DNA of 55,302 nt from Pirellulales bacterium (GTDB lineage Bacteria; Planctomycetota; Planctomycetia; Pirellulales; JAICIG01), in assembly GCA_035533075.1 (NCBI GenBank), contig DATLUO010000267.1:1-55302 (forward strand). The letters run 5' to 3'. Positions 9,793-16,880 of the stretch are shown piece by piece. The notes below the pieces were generated by a model. It made no database searches. It was given only the letters and a program-made list of their open reading frames with translations, and was not told where the DNA came from. A program made the position numbers and the translations under genes. The first letter of the stretch is position 1; every line of letters starts with the position of its first letter.

Positions 9793-11217
9793 ATGCCCGC
9801 CGACACTCTTAAAATGCTCCGCATCGACACCGCGCGCGACGACTTTCGCGCGGCACTGGCCGGCCTGCGCGAGCGGCTCAGCCCGCGCGGCGACGTGGTC
9901 AGCGAGGCCAGCCGGCGGAAAACCGTCGAGGTGTTTGGCCAGCCGCTCTCGCCGTCGCAGGTGGTGGAGCGGATTTGCGCCGACGTGCGTCGCGACGGGC
10001 TGGCGGCCGTGCTCCACTATTCCGCCCTCATCGACAACGCCGAGCTGACCGTCGAAACAGTCCGCGTGCCGGAGGCCGAGCTTCGGGCGGCCCACGCGGC
10101 TGCCGATGCCGAATTCCTCGCGGCGGTGCGGCGAATTCGGCGGAACGTTCTCGATTTTCAGTGCGCCATCCTGCACCGCGACGTTCGGCTCGAACGCCCG
10201 CACGGTGGCTATCTGTGCCAGCGGTACATGCCGCTTCGGCGTGTGGGTATTTGCGTGCCCGGCGGCGCCGCGGCCTATCCTTCGACCGTGCTGATGACGG
10301 CGGTGCCGGCTCAAGCGGCGGGCGTGCCGGAGATCGCCATCGTGGCGCCGCCCACGCGGTTTGGCTCTTATAACCGCGAACTGCTGGCTACCTGCCATGA
10401 GCTTGGCATCCACGAGGTCTACCGGCTGGGCGGCGCGCAGGCGATCGCGGCCCTGGCGTACGGCGTCGCGGGCCTGCCGCGGGTCGACAAGATCGTGGGG
10501 CCGGGCAACCTGTTCGTCGCCCTGGCGAAGAAGCTCGTCTACGGCGAGGTCGACATCGACTCCATCGCGGGGCCGAGCGAGGTCGTGGTGATTGCCGACG
10601 AGACGACCCGCGCCGACTATACCGCCGCCGATTTGATCGCCCAGGCCGAGCACGCGCCTGGTGCCAGCATTCTCATCACTTGGAGCAGCGAGGTGCTGGA
10701 AGCGACGGCCGCCGAATTGACGCGGCAGCTTGCCGGCCTGGAACGAGGCGGCTTGGCGCGGCAGTGTCTCGACGACTTCGGCGCCCTGATTCTCTGCCGC
10801 GATGCCGATGAAGCCTGCGCCTTGGCCGACGAGATTGCTCCCGAACACCTTCATCTGGCCACGGATCGGGCCGAAGATTTGCTGCCGAGAATCGCTCATG
10901 CCGGGGCGGCCTTCCTGGGCAACTACAGCCCGGTGGCCGTGGGCGACTACGTGGCGGGGCCGTCGCACGTGTTGCCCACGGGCGGCACCGCGCGCTGGGC
11001 CAGCGGACTGTCGGCCAACGACTTCCTCCGCCGGACGAGCGTGATTCACTCGACGGCCGCCGGGCTGGCCGCCTTGGCTCCCGACGTGCGGACCTTGGCC
11101 AACGCCGAAGGTCTGACAGCGCATGCGGCCAGCGTCGAAATCAGAGTACAGACGGAGGGTTCAGGGTTCAGGGTTCAGGCAGAGGGTTCAGGGTTCAGGG
11201 TTCAGGGTTCAGGATAA
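9793..11217 (+). CDS. hisD: Histidinol dehydrogenase
   Basis: Catalyses the last two steps of histidine synthesis (L-histidinol to L-histidine, zinc and NAD dependent). Family hallmarks are visible: RRVGICVPGGAAAYPSTVLM, GGAQAIAALAYG, VDKIVGPGN, IDSIAGPSEVVVIAD, LIAQAEHAPGA, EIAPEHLHL, and a C-terminal AGPSHVLPTGGTARWASGLS. The ATG at 9793 (MPADTLKMLRID) is preferred; an upstream start at 9742 and an internal ATG at 9814 are possible. The last 20 or so residues (GSGFRVQ repeated) are not enzyme: the frame runs into the GGGTTCA repeat at 11152-11213 and stops at 11217. hisC follows after 111 bp on the same strand. Confidence 0.97.
   Translation: MPADTLKMLRIDTARDDFRAALAGLRERLSPRGDVVSEASRRKTVEVFGQPLSPSQVVERICADVRRDGLAAVLHYSALIDNAELTVETVRVPEAELRAAHAAADAEFLAAVRRIRRNVLDFQCAILHRDVRLERPHGGYLCQRYMPLRRVGICVPGGAAAYPSTVLMTAVPAQAAGVPEIAIVAPPTRFGSYNRELLATCHELGIHEVYRLGGAQAIAALAYGVAGLPRVDKIVGPGNLFVALAKKLVYGEVDIDSIAGPSEVVVIADETTRADYTAADLIAQAEHAPGASILITWSSEVLEATAAELTRQLAGLERGGLARQCLDDFGALILCRDADEACALADEIAPEHLHLATDRAEDLLPRIAHAGAAFLGNYSPVAVGDYVAGPSHVLPTGGTARWASGLSANDFLRRTSVIHSTAAGLAALAPDVRTLANAEGLTAHAASVEIRVQTEGSGFRVQAEGSGFRVQGSG
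11152..11213 (+). repeat. GGGTTCA heptamer repeat inside the hisD 3' end
   Basis: Runs of GGGTTCA (also read as TCAGGGT) occupy this stretch, interrupted once near 11180. Because the unit is 7 nt, the frame cycles through GSGFRVQ and the hisD stop codon is displaced downstream. The inverse orientation (CCCGAAC units) appears 85 bp later, at about 11299-11322, just before hisC. Further copies lie at about 14475-14500 and 53825-53911. Confidence 0.85.
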
Positions 11218-11328
11218 GGAGTCCTCGATGGCAATGGCTGGTTGTCCATAAACGTGGCCCAAACCCGAACAAGGCTCCGCCCGGATCTGAATCCCGTCTC
11301 CCGAACCCCGAACCCCGAACCCTCTCTC

Positions 11329-12378
11329 ATGTCTTACTTCCGTCCCGCCATCGACGCCATGACCGGCTATGTGCCGGGCGAACAGCCGCAAGCCGGCAAG
11401 TTCATCAAGCTCAACACCAACGAGAATCCCTATCCCGCCTCGCCGGCCGTGAAACGCGCCGTCGAGGCCGTGCTGGAGCGCGGACTCCATCGCTATCCCG
11501 ACCCCCTGGCCACCGCCTTTCGGCGTCGGGCAGCCGAACTGTTCGATGTCGGCCCCGATTGGATCTTGTGCGGCAACGGCAGCGACGAGATTCTGACCAT
11601 CGTCACGCGGGCCTTCGTCGGCGAGGGACAGCTTCTGCGCCTGCCGTATCCCAGTTATGTACTTTATAAGTCGCTGGCGCAGATTCAGGGTGCCCGTAGC
11701 GAGGAAATCGTGTTTGCCGCCGATTGGTCGCTGACCGACGACTTCGCGGCCCCGGCCGACGACTTGCGGCTGGCCTTCTTGCCCAACCCGAACAGCCCGT
11801 CGGGCACGCTGGTGCCGCCGCAACGCGTGCTGGAAATCGCAGAACGGCTCCCTTGCCCGCTCTTGGTCGACGAGGCCTACGTCGATTTCGCCGACACGAA
11901 TTGCCTGTCGCTGGTGAAACAGAGCGACAAGATCCTGGTGTCGCGATCGTTGAGCAAATCGTACGCTTTGGCCGGGCTGCGGTTCGGCTTTCTGGTGGCG
12001 CAGCCGCGGATCATCGAGGGGCTGATCAAGGTGAAAGATTCGTACAACTGCGACGCCTTGAGCATTGCCGCGGCGACGGCGGCCATCGACGATCAGTCCT
12101 GGCTGGCCGGCAACCGGGCCAAGGTGCTGGCCACGCGCGAGCGCTTGACCGCCGACATGCGCGAGCTGGGCTTTGAGCCGGTGGCCTCGCAGGCCAACTT
12201 TGTCTGGTGTCCGCATCCGGCGGTCGCCGTGAAACCGCTGTACGAGCAGCTCAAAGCCAACCGCGTGCTGGTGCGTTACATGGATTACGCCGGCTGGGGA
12301 GACGGCTTGCGGATCAGCGTGGGCAGCGACGACCAGATCGACGCCTGCCTGAGCCTGTTGCGGGCAATCGCGATCTAA
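11329..12378 (+). CDS. hisC: Histidinol-phosphate aminotransferase
   Basis: A PLP-dependent transaminase of histidine synthesis (imidazole-acetol phosphate plus glutamate). The 349-residue frame has IKLNTNENPYPASP at the N-terminus, CGNGSDEILTIVTRAF, LPNPNSPSGTLVP, the DEAYVDF cofactor motif, and SRSLSKSYALAGLRFGF, whose SLSK lysine binds PLP. The start is set at the ATG at 11329 (MSYFRPAIDAM). The open frame reaches back to 11242, but that stretch crosses the CCCGAAC repeat and is unlikely to be coding. It lies directly behind hisD, an evident his pair. Confidence 0.96.
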   Translation: MSYFRPAIDAMTGYVPGEQPQAGKFIKLNTNENPYPASPAVKRAVEAVLERGLHRYPDPLATAFRRRAAELFDVGPDWILCGNGSDEILTIVTRAFVGEGQLLRLPYPSYVLYKSLAQIQGARSEEIVFAADWSLTDDFAAPADDLRLAFLPNPNSPSGTLVPPQRVLEIAERLPCPLLVDEAYVDFADTNCLSLVKQSDKILVSRSLSKSYALAGLRFGFLVAQPRIIEGLIKVKDSYNCDALSIAAATAAIDDQSWLAGNRAKVLATRERLTADMRELGFEPVASQANFVWCPHPAVAVKPLYEQLKANRVLVRYMDYAGWGDGLRISVGSDDQIDACLSLLRAIAI

Positions 12379-12471
12379 AGCGCTTGTGTTCACAAGTGGC
12401 CAACTATCCGAACTTCGAGCATCTGGAAACGGACGCGGAAAAGAACAAGAAACAGTAGCACGATCTAGCAA

Positions 12472-12575
12472 GGAAATGAGTCAGGGGGAAGGTCAGCGCG
12501 GCGCGTCTCCGTAAAATCGCCTGCCAAATTGGCAGTCACCGTCGAAAATTTCTCGCGCGCAAGCGTTGGCGTGGT
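12472..12575. repeat. CRISPR-flanking block, copy 1 (same block at 16299-16403)
   Basis: About 105 bp closely matches 16299-16403. Shared landmarks in order are AAATGAGT, the 15-bp palindrome CTGCCAAATTGGCAG (12521-12535; 16349-16363), GTCGAAAATTT and CGCGCGCAAGCGT. Both copies lie left of a repeat of the second array's type. It is either an array leader (if that repeat is transcribed rightward) or a conserved trailer/terminator region (if leftward, which I favour). No gene is seen between hisC and this block. Confidence 0.75.
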
Positions 12576-12623
12576 CGTTCGCTCGTGCCAGCCACACGCC
12601 ATAGCCAAGGCGTACGGCGTCGT

Positions 12624-12659
12624 GTGCCCAACGCCTTTCGGCATCAACGAACGAACGAC
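12624..12659 (-). CRISPR. Solitary repeat of the second (I-MYXAN-type) array
   Basis: These 36 bp match the 16411-16591 repeat with one difference (T to C at position 5 on the + strand, inside the presumed 3' handle). It stands alone: no second copy follows at spacer distance. Its right end is 4 bp from the degenerate terminal repeat of the type I-C-like array. It looks like the distal end of a type-B array joined to the distal end of the type-A array. Confidence 0.85.
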
Positions 12660-12663
12660 TCGC

Positions 12664-12915
12664 CCACCAGCCGACGAGTCCGTCGTGACGCGGCGGAAAC
12701 GATGCCGCCGCCGCATCGTGGTCGAATCTCTCGATGTTTCAATCCGCCGCCGCGCCATGACGCGGCGGAAACAGAGCTATCTGGACGACCAGCGTACTAT
12801 TCTTACGTTTCAATCCGCCGCCGCGCCGTGACGCGGCGGAAACGCCCGGTTCAAATTCCCGCTGTCCGCATGCCCGGAGTTTCAATCCGCCGCCGCGCCG
12901 TGACGCGGCGGAAAC
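12664..12915 (-). CRISPR. Short CRISPR array of the type I-C-like locus
   Basis: Three full 37-bp repeats lie at 12736-12772, 12807-12843 and 12879-12915, with spacers 12701-12735, 12773-12806 (34 nt) and 12844-12878 (35 nt). A decayed terminal repeat ends at 12700 and keeps only its first 17 nt in the leftward sense. Read leftward, the repeat begins GTTTCCGCCGCG, forms a perfect 8-bp stem (CCGCCGCG/CGCGGCGG, loop TCACGG) and ends with the classical ATTGAAAC handle. Transcription is therefore leftward, away from cas2, with the decayed repeat at the distal end as usual. The repeat at 12736 differs from the others by one base. Confidence 0.95.
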
Positions 12916-13099
12916 TCTGCCCCACTAACTCTCGACGTCGCAACGGCGGACGCGCGCGTTTCCGCGAACCACCCACCCGACCGCCATTACGACGCCATCC
13001 AAATACCATCCATACATGATAAACGCTTTGTCGCCAACAGGTTGTGCTGCCCGCGAACATCCCGGCGTTCCCGCACGCGCTGCCGGTTCGCGGAAGCCC

Positions 13100-13390
13100 C
13101 TAAACCACCAGCGGGCCGTCGTAGTCGATGCGCCGGTCCTTGCCATGACTCTCCACCACCTCGTGAAAGTTGCCGACCAGGCGATACAATCGCAAACTGT
13201 CTTCCGCCGGGTCGATCTCGTCCAGCAACCGGCTGCGCAACCGCACGAACTCGGTGTCGCCGACGCTGCACTCGAAGACCGAGTATTGTACCCGCTGCCC
13301 GAAGTCGAGACAGACGCGGGCCACTCGCCGCAGCCGACGGCGGCCCTCCGGGGTGGTCGTTTGCACGTCGTAAGTCACCAACACGTTCAT
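13100..13390 (-). CDS. cas2: Cas2 (type I-C-like)
   Basis: A 96-residue Cas2 of the spacer-integration complex (Cas1-Cas2). It starts MNVLVTYDVQTTTPEGRRRL with the conserved Asp at residue 8 after the first strand, followed by VCLDFGQRVQYSVFECSVG, the family core. It ends RRIDYDGPLVV, a tail typical of type I-C Cas2. It lies between cas1 and the array on the same strand. The 50-bp gap to cas1 is almost filled by a CRISPR-repeat-like hairpin. Confidence 0.96.
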   Translation of the reverse strand: MNVLVTYDVQTTTPEGRRRLRRVARVCLDFGQRVQYSVFECSVGDTEFVRLRSRLLDEIDPAEDSLRLYRLVGNFHEVVESHGKDRRIDYDGPLVV

Positions 13391-13393
13391 TTC

Positions 13394-13430
13394 GTTTCAA
13401 CCCGCCACTGCGTCATGAGGCGACGGAAAT
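13394..13430 (-). repeat. Degenerate CRISPR repeat between cas1 and cas2
   Basis: Read leftward, these 37 bp match the array repeat at 29 of 37 positions, with no gaps and the same length. It ends GTTGAAAC, only 3 bp before the cas2 ATG. The stem is preserved through wobble: positions 5-11 (CCGTCGC) pair with 23-29 (GTGGCGG) with two G-U pairs. It would be transcribed inside the cas1-cas2 mRNA. There is no partner repeat at spacer distance. Confidence 0.85.
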
Positions 13431-13440
13431 GTCCTTTCCA

Positions 13441-14472
13441 CTATTTCAGTACCAACGCGGGATAATCGTCCAGGTCGCCACGCAGCGTGCGGGCCAACAG
13501 CCGGGCCTGCAAGTGCGGCAGCAGACCCACGGGCACCACCTCACCCAACAACGGATGCATCACCTCTTCGCGCTTCCGTTCCTGATAGGCCACCAACAGG
13601 GCCCGGCGGGTCTTGTCGTCCATCTGGACGCCGCCGGCCGCGTCGGTCGAAAAGCCGCCCGCTTGCACCTGCCGCCGATTGACGAGCGTCAGCACCAACC
13701 GGTCGGCCACCAGCGTGCGAAACTCTTCCATCAGGTCCAAGGCCAACGACGGGCGGCCCGGCCGGTCGACGTGCAGATAGCCGACCGCCGGGTCGAGGCC
13801 GACGCACTCCAACGCCGAATGACAGTCGTGCCGCACCAAGGCGTACACAAACGACAGCAGAGCGTTGATCGGATCGCGCGGCGGCCGGCGGCTGCGACTG
13901 GTGAGCGCAAACGTCTCGCGCTCGTGCCGCACCATTCGCGAGAAGGCCCCGAAGTAGGTCCGCGCCGTCTCCCCCTCGATACCGCGCGCCGCGTCAAGAT
14001 CGGCCACGGCCGGCAGACCCGCCAGCACGGCGGCCAGGTGCGCCGCCGCGGTCCGCAATGCCGCCGCGTCGTCTTCGCCGGCGTCGTCACGCGCTGCCCG
14101 GAGGAGCGTATTCCGCGCGTTCTGGATCTTGGCGGCGATCATCGGCCGCGCCAGTCGCAGCCGGGCAAGTGGATCGTCGGCCAACCGATACTGCCGCCGA
14201 CGCAACAGCACGTTGCCGTGAATCGGCGGCTCGACCCGCGCCAGAAACCGGCCCTGTTCCGACAAGAACGAGAACCCCAGCCGATGCTCGCCGCACGTCG
14301 CCAGCACGGCCGGACTGACCATGACGCGACCAAAGCAGACGACGCCTTCCAGGTGGTGCAGCGGCACCGTGAGCCGCACCTTGCCGTCGATCTTGACCCG
14401 CAGCGTCTGATGGTCGCGGGTCAGGTAAGCCCCTTGCGTGGTGATGAAGAGGGTGTTGGCGTGGGCTCGCAT
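13441..14472 (-). CDS. cas1: Cas1 integrase (type I-C-like)
   Basis: A 343-residue spacer integrase. The N-terminus NTLFITTQGAYLTRDHQTL and VCFGRVMVSPAVLATCGEH resemble type I-C Cas1. The metal-binding residues are visible as the Glu in GIEGETARTYFGAF, the His in VGYLHVDRPGRPS and the acidic LALDLMEEFR. Length and end (DLDDYPALVLK) are normal. The ATG at 14472 follows a GGGTTCA repeat that separates it from the PIN toxin gene; this repeat and the toxin pair interrupt the cas4-cas1 junction that is usually tight. Confidence 0.96.
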   Translation of the reverse strand: MRAHANTLFITTQGAYLTRDHQTLRVKIDGKVRLTVPLHHLEGVVCFGRVMVSPAVLATCGEHRLGFSFLSEQGRFLARVEPPIHGNVLLRRRQYRLADDPLARLRLARPMIAAKIQNARNTLLRAARDDAGEDDAAALRTAAAHLAAVLAGLPAVADLDAARGIEGETARTYFGAFSRMVRHERETFALTSRSRRPPRDPINALLSFVYALVRHDCHSALECVGLDPAVGYLHVDRPGRPSLALDLMEEFRTLVADRLVLTLVNRRQVQAGGFSTDAAGGVQMDDKTRRALLVAYQERKREEVMHPLLGEVVPVGLLPHLQARLLARTLRGDLDDYPALVLK

Positions 14473-14538
14473 GGTGAGAGGGTTCAGGGTTCAGGGTTCG
14501 GGGGTTCTGGATGAGGGATCGCGGATGAGGTGACATTC

Positions 14539-14958
14539 TCAGGTGAAGGGATTGACGATGGTCACACCGTCGTAATCGGCGCCGTGCTGCATGTCTTCGC
14601 TGTAGAGGCGCGTGACGCCGGCCTCGTGACAGGCGGCGATCAGCAGGCTGTCCCAGTGAGATAGGGAGTAGCGTTCGTACAGATTGAAACCGCGCTCAAA
14701 AATGCGAACGGTGGGCAACTGCACTGAGAACAATTGCAGCACTTCTTGAAACCTGGTTTTGACTTCTTCGGCGGTTAGTCTTCCTCGTCCTTCCGCCTTA
14801 CGCAAGAAGGCAAGAAACTCGACGGCCACCTGCCACAACAGGACAGATTCAGGTGGCTTTGCGACTAAGTCGAACAATAGCTGTCGCGCCTTGGCCTGTT
14901 TACCTGGGTCCGCTGGATCGAAGGCATAGGCGAAAATATTGGTGTCAATCGCGTTCAT
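14539..14958 (-). CDS. PIN-domain toxin (VapC-like RNase)
   Basis: The 139-residue protein from the ATG at 14958 starts MNAIDTNIFAYAFD, with the first catalytic Asp in AIDTN. It keeps the Glu of VAVEFLAFLRK and SHWDSLLIAACHEAGV, then YSEDMQHG with the last acidic cluster, the PIN nuclease pattern. A longer frame starts at 15009 but lies inside the antitoxin. It overlaps the upstream antitoxin by 14 bp, as in translation-coupled toxin-antitoxin pairs. It presumably cleaves RNA when free (family knowledge). It is inserted between cas4 and cas1. Confidence 0.88.
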   Translation of the reverse strand: MNAIDTNIFAYAFDPADPGKQAKARQLLFDLVAKPPESVLLWQVAVEFLAFLRKAEGRGRLTAEEVKTRFQEVLQLFSVQLPTVRIFERGFNLYERYSLSHWDSLLIAACHEAGVTRLYSEDMQHGADYDGVTIVNPFT

Positions 14959-15166
14959 ACAATTCGTCTCGCGAGAACTTGCCGGCGAGACCGACGAGTG
15001 GTTTTTCATCGATTAGCCGCTGCAGCCGCTCCCACGCCGCCAGACTCCGATTAGGCGACTCGACGGGCTCGATCGTCAGCTTCACCCGTGTTTGATCGGG
15101 GAATGGAAGGACGACGTCCGGTTTCAAGACTCCGCCTTCAATGGTAGCCGTTAGCTCTGTTTTCAC
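14945..15166 (-). CDS. Antitoxin partner of the PIN toxin (DUF104/AbrB-like)
   Basis: The start is set at the GTG at 15166, with AAGGA 9 nt upstream; the frame is open further back but unsupported. The 73-residue product has VKTELTATIEGGVLKPD, a swapped-hairpin type beginning as in DUF104/AbrB-like antitoxins (ATYENGVLKP pattern), then LVGLAGKFSRDELYERD at the C-terminus, likely the toxin-binding tail. It lies directly before the PIN gene. Family assignment is by pattern only. Confidence 0.75.
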   Translation of the reverse strand: MKTELTATIEGGVLKPDVVLPFPDQTRVKLTIEPVESPNRSLAAWERLQRLIDEKPLVGLAGKFSRDELYERD

Positions 15167-15284
15167 GAATACTGGTCCTTTCTGGAATGCATTTCTCGTA
15201 TTGTACTCCGTCCCGGGGGCATATTCGATTCCCACCACGCACTACCCGCTACGCACTATCCATTCGCCACTGACCATTCAACGC

Positions 15285-15968
15285 TCATCCCTCATCTTTC
15301 GTTCCGATCGCAAACAGCCCGCGCTGGTATCGGGCCGCGCGCACTCGCTCGCCGAGCATTTCGGGCATGCACAACTCGTGGAGCGAGCAGCCGCGGCAGC
15401 GGGGCTTGTGTACGGGCGGGGGCGTTTCGCCGGAAGCAAACAGCTCGTGCAGCCGCCGCGCGGCGGCTTCGGTGCGGGCACGCAGGCGCTCGTCGAACAG
15501 GATCTCGCGTCGCCGTCGCGACTTGACGTGAAAAACCGCGCCGGCCGGCACGCTCACGCCCAGCATCTCTTCCAGGCACAGCGCCTGGGCGCAGAGCTGC
15601 ACGTCGTCGTTATCCCAGCGCCGCCGCTTGCCGCGCTTGTATTCGACCGGGTACGGTACTCCCTCTCCCTCCGGGAGAGGGCTGGGGTGAGGGGGGCGTG
15701 AATCGGCCGCCGCGCGAAACTCGACGAGATCGGCGATGCCGACCAGCCGCAGTCGTTCGCTGCGGACCCACAGTCCGCGGATGACGCGCCCGCGGCCGCC
15801 GAGTTCTTCCTCCGACGGGCCGGCATGCACTTTCTTGTGGGCGGTCGTTCCTTCCAGCGTGAAGCGGTTTTCGACCCAAACCTGTTCCACGCGGTGCATC
15901 GCGCACCGCCGCTCGCAGAACAGCAGGTCGTTCAGGGCCAGGATCGGCTGATAGTCGTCTTGGTCCAC
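15285..15968 (-). CDS. cas4: Cas4 nuclease (type I-C-like)
   Basis: A RecB-like iron-sulphur exonuclease that trims prespacers for Cas1-Cas2. Visible features are the Cys of LLFCERRC, the His of HKKVHAG, the Asp of GIADLVEF, the PVEYKRGK catalytic E-x-K, and the C-terminal CRGCSLHELC cluster. The 227-residue protein starts with GTG at 15968. An in-frame PLPEGEG palindrome (15661-15693) has been inserted between the nuclease Asp and the E-x-K motif, adding about 13 residues (SRPPHPSPLPEGEG). It is 8 bp downstream of a truncated frame, as in an operon. Confidence 0.95.
   Translation of the reverse strand: MDQDDYQPILALNDLLFCERRCAMHRVEQVWVENRFTLEGTTAHKKVHAGPSEEELGGRGRVIRGLWVRSERLRLVGIADLVEFRAAADSRPPHPSPLPEGEGVPYPVEYKRGKRRRWDNDDVQLCAQALCLEEMLGVSVPAGAVFHVKSRRRREILFDERLRARTEAAARRLHELFASGETPPPVHKPRCRGCSLHELCMPEMLGERVRAARYQRGLFAIGTKDEG
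15661..15693. repeat. PLPEGEG palindromic element inside cas4
   Basis: A 33-bp element beginning CCCTCTCCCTCCGGGAGAGG (arms CCCTCTCCC/GGGAGAGGG). It matches 18295-18327 inside the cas4-cas1 fusion at 32 of 33 bases. In both genes it is read in the frame that gives PLPEGEG. Confidence 0.9.
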
Positions 15969-15976
15969 GGCCGCAC

Positions 15977-16234
15977 CTATGTTGGTTGCGTCGCCGCGAC
16001 GCCGTCGGCAGACTGTGCATCACCTTTTTTTGGGATCTCCCACACGATGGCTTTCGCTGTCACGAGTGGTTTCACCGCGCCGTTTTCTTGAACTTGGCGC
16101 AGGGTTCCGCTCGGTGCCTTGCCCCAATAGTCCTTGAGTGATTGCGGAAACTCGCGATCTTCGCTTGCCGGCGTTCGCTCGACTTGAACCGTCCGGTTTT
16201 CCAGCGCGATCGCCCAGCTTGGCGCCTTGTCGCT
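15977..16234 (-). pseudogene. 5'-truncated remnant of the gene that preceded cas4
   Basis: An open frame of 85 codons with no credible start ends at a TAG (15977-15979), 8 bp before the cas4 GTG. It is bounded upstream by an in-frame TGA at 16235-16237. It reads SDKAPSWAIALENRTVQVER through SLKDYWGKAPSGTLRQVQEN to AKAIVWEIPKKG, with protein-like composition. Its tight spacing to cas4 suggests the tail of a lost operon gene, probably an effector subunit (inference). I do not recognise the family. Confidence 0.5.
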
Positions 16235-16298
16235 TCAATGGGTCCACGGTCGGATAACCGTGGTTATGGCGCCGCTTGGGTCAGGCTGATCGTAGCAA

Positions 16299-16403
16299 AT
16301 GAAATGAGTAAGGGCCAAGGTCGGCGCGGTGCGTTTCCGTAAAGTCGCCTGCCAAATTGGCAGTCGCCGTCGAAAATTTTTCGCGCGCAAGCGTAGGCGT
16401 GGG
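16299..16403. repeat. CRISPR-flanking block, copy 2
   Basis: Close match to 12472-12575, including the CTGCCAAATTGGCAG palindrome at 16349-16363. It ends 7 bp before the first repeat of the second array, whereas copy 1 ends nearly 50 bp from its solitary repeat. Confidence 0.75.
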
Positions 16404-16410
16404 GCGTGTA

Positions 16411-16591
16411 GTGCTCAACGCCTTTCGGCATCAACGAACGAACGACGAGTCGGTATTGATCGCATTTTGGTACAAGATCGCGTGCTCAACGCCTTTCGGC
16501 ATCAACGAACGAACGACTTCGCCCCAGCCCTCCGGCGCGTCGGCCGAAAGATGTTGTGCTCAACGCCTTTCGGCATCAACGAACGAACGAC
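16411..16591 (-). CRISPR. CRISPR array of the I-MYXAN-type locus
   Basis: Three identical 36-bp repeats at 16411-16446, 16482-16517 and 16556-16591 enclose spacers of 35 nt (16447-16481) and 38 nt (16518-16555). Read leftward, the repeat starts GTCGTTCGTTCGTTG and forms a hairpin GATGCC-GAAA-GGCGTT followed by the 3' end GAGCAC, giving an 8-nt handle TTGAGCAC. Leftward transcription agrees with position (directly downstream of cas2) and with the pseudo-repeat pair at 25775-25882. The conserved block to the left is the one argument for the opposite sense. Confidence 0.93.
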
Positions 16592-16880
16592 GGCAGCCAT
16601 CGCAAAGCGATGGTGCCCAACATGTTAACCAATGCGTTTTCATGCACCCGGCCCACAGCCGACTTCGCTGTGTACCCAATGCGCACCATTGCATCGTATT
16701 GGCGAGGCCTCGCTACCGCGTTTCTCCTTACCATAACACAACTTGCCAATTGTTTTGACATAGGCTCATGCACCAGTCGGACCCGCGCATCTCCGAAACG
16801 AGCTGCCGTACATTCACTTTGCGACGAAAACACCAGTTCTTCGTTCAACCACCGGCACATGCGTGATTCTCCTTTTCCGT
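16592..16880 (-). promoter_or_regulatory. Likely leader between cas2 and the array
   Basis: This 289-bp gap between the cas2 stop and the first repeat has no gene. It is less GC-rich around 16720-16760 and holds hairpins CCATCGC-AAA-GCGATGG (16597-16613) and the perfect palindrome GCGAGGCCTCGC (16702-16713). The leader role is inferred from position only. Confidence 0.45.

Noticed and set aside
13100-13393. A second pseudo-repeat forming a guide unit with 13394-13430
   Set aside because: No repeat-like sequence lies at spacer distance on either side, so only a single hairpin is supported.
13042-14514. A 490-residue rightward frame over cas2-cas1
   Set aside because: Shadow of cas1/cas2 in a GC-rich region; no recognisable domain.
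16411-16591. Rightward transcription of the second array with 16299-16403 as leader
   Set aside because: Less likely: the hairpin plus 8-nt handle, position behind cas2 and the conserved handle in the pseudo-array all favour the leftward sense. Kept as an open question in the findings.
16592-16750. Further degenerate type-B repeats right of the array (GTGCCCAACATG, GTGTACCCAATG)
   Set aside because: Only 8-9 nt resemble the repeat and the hairpin is missing; chance or dispersed-element similarity.
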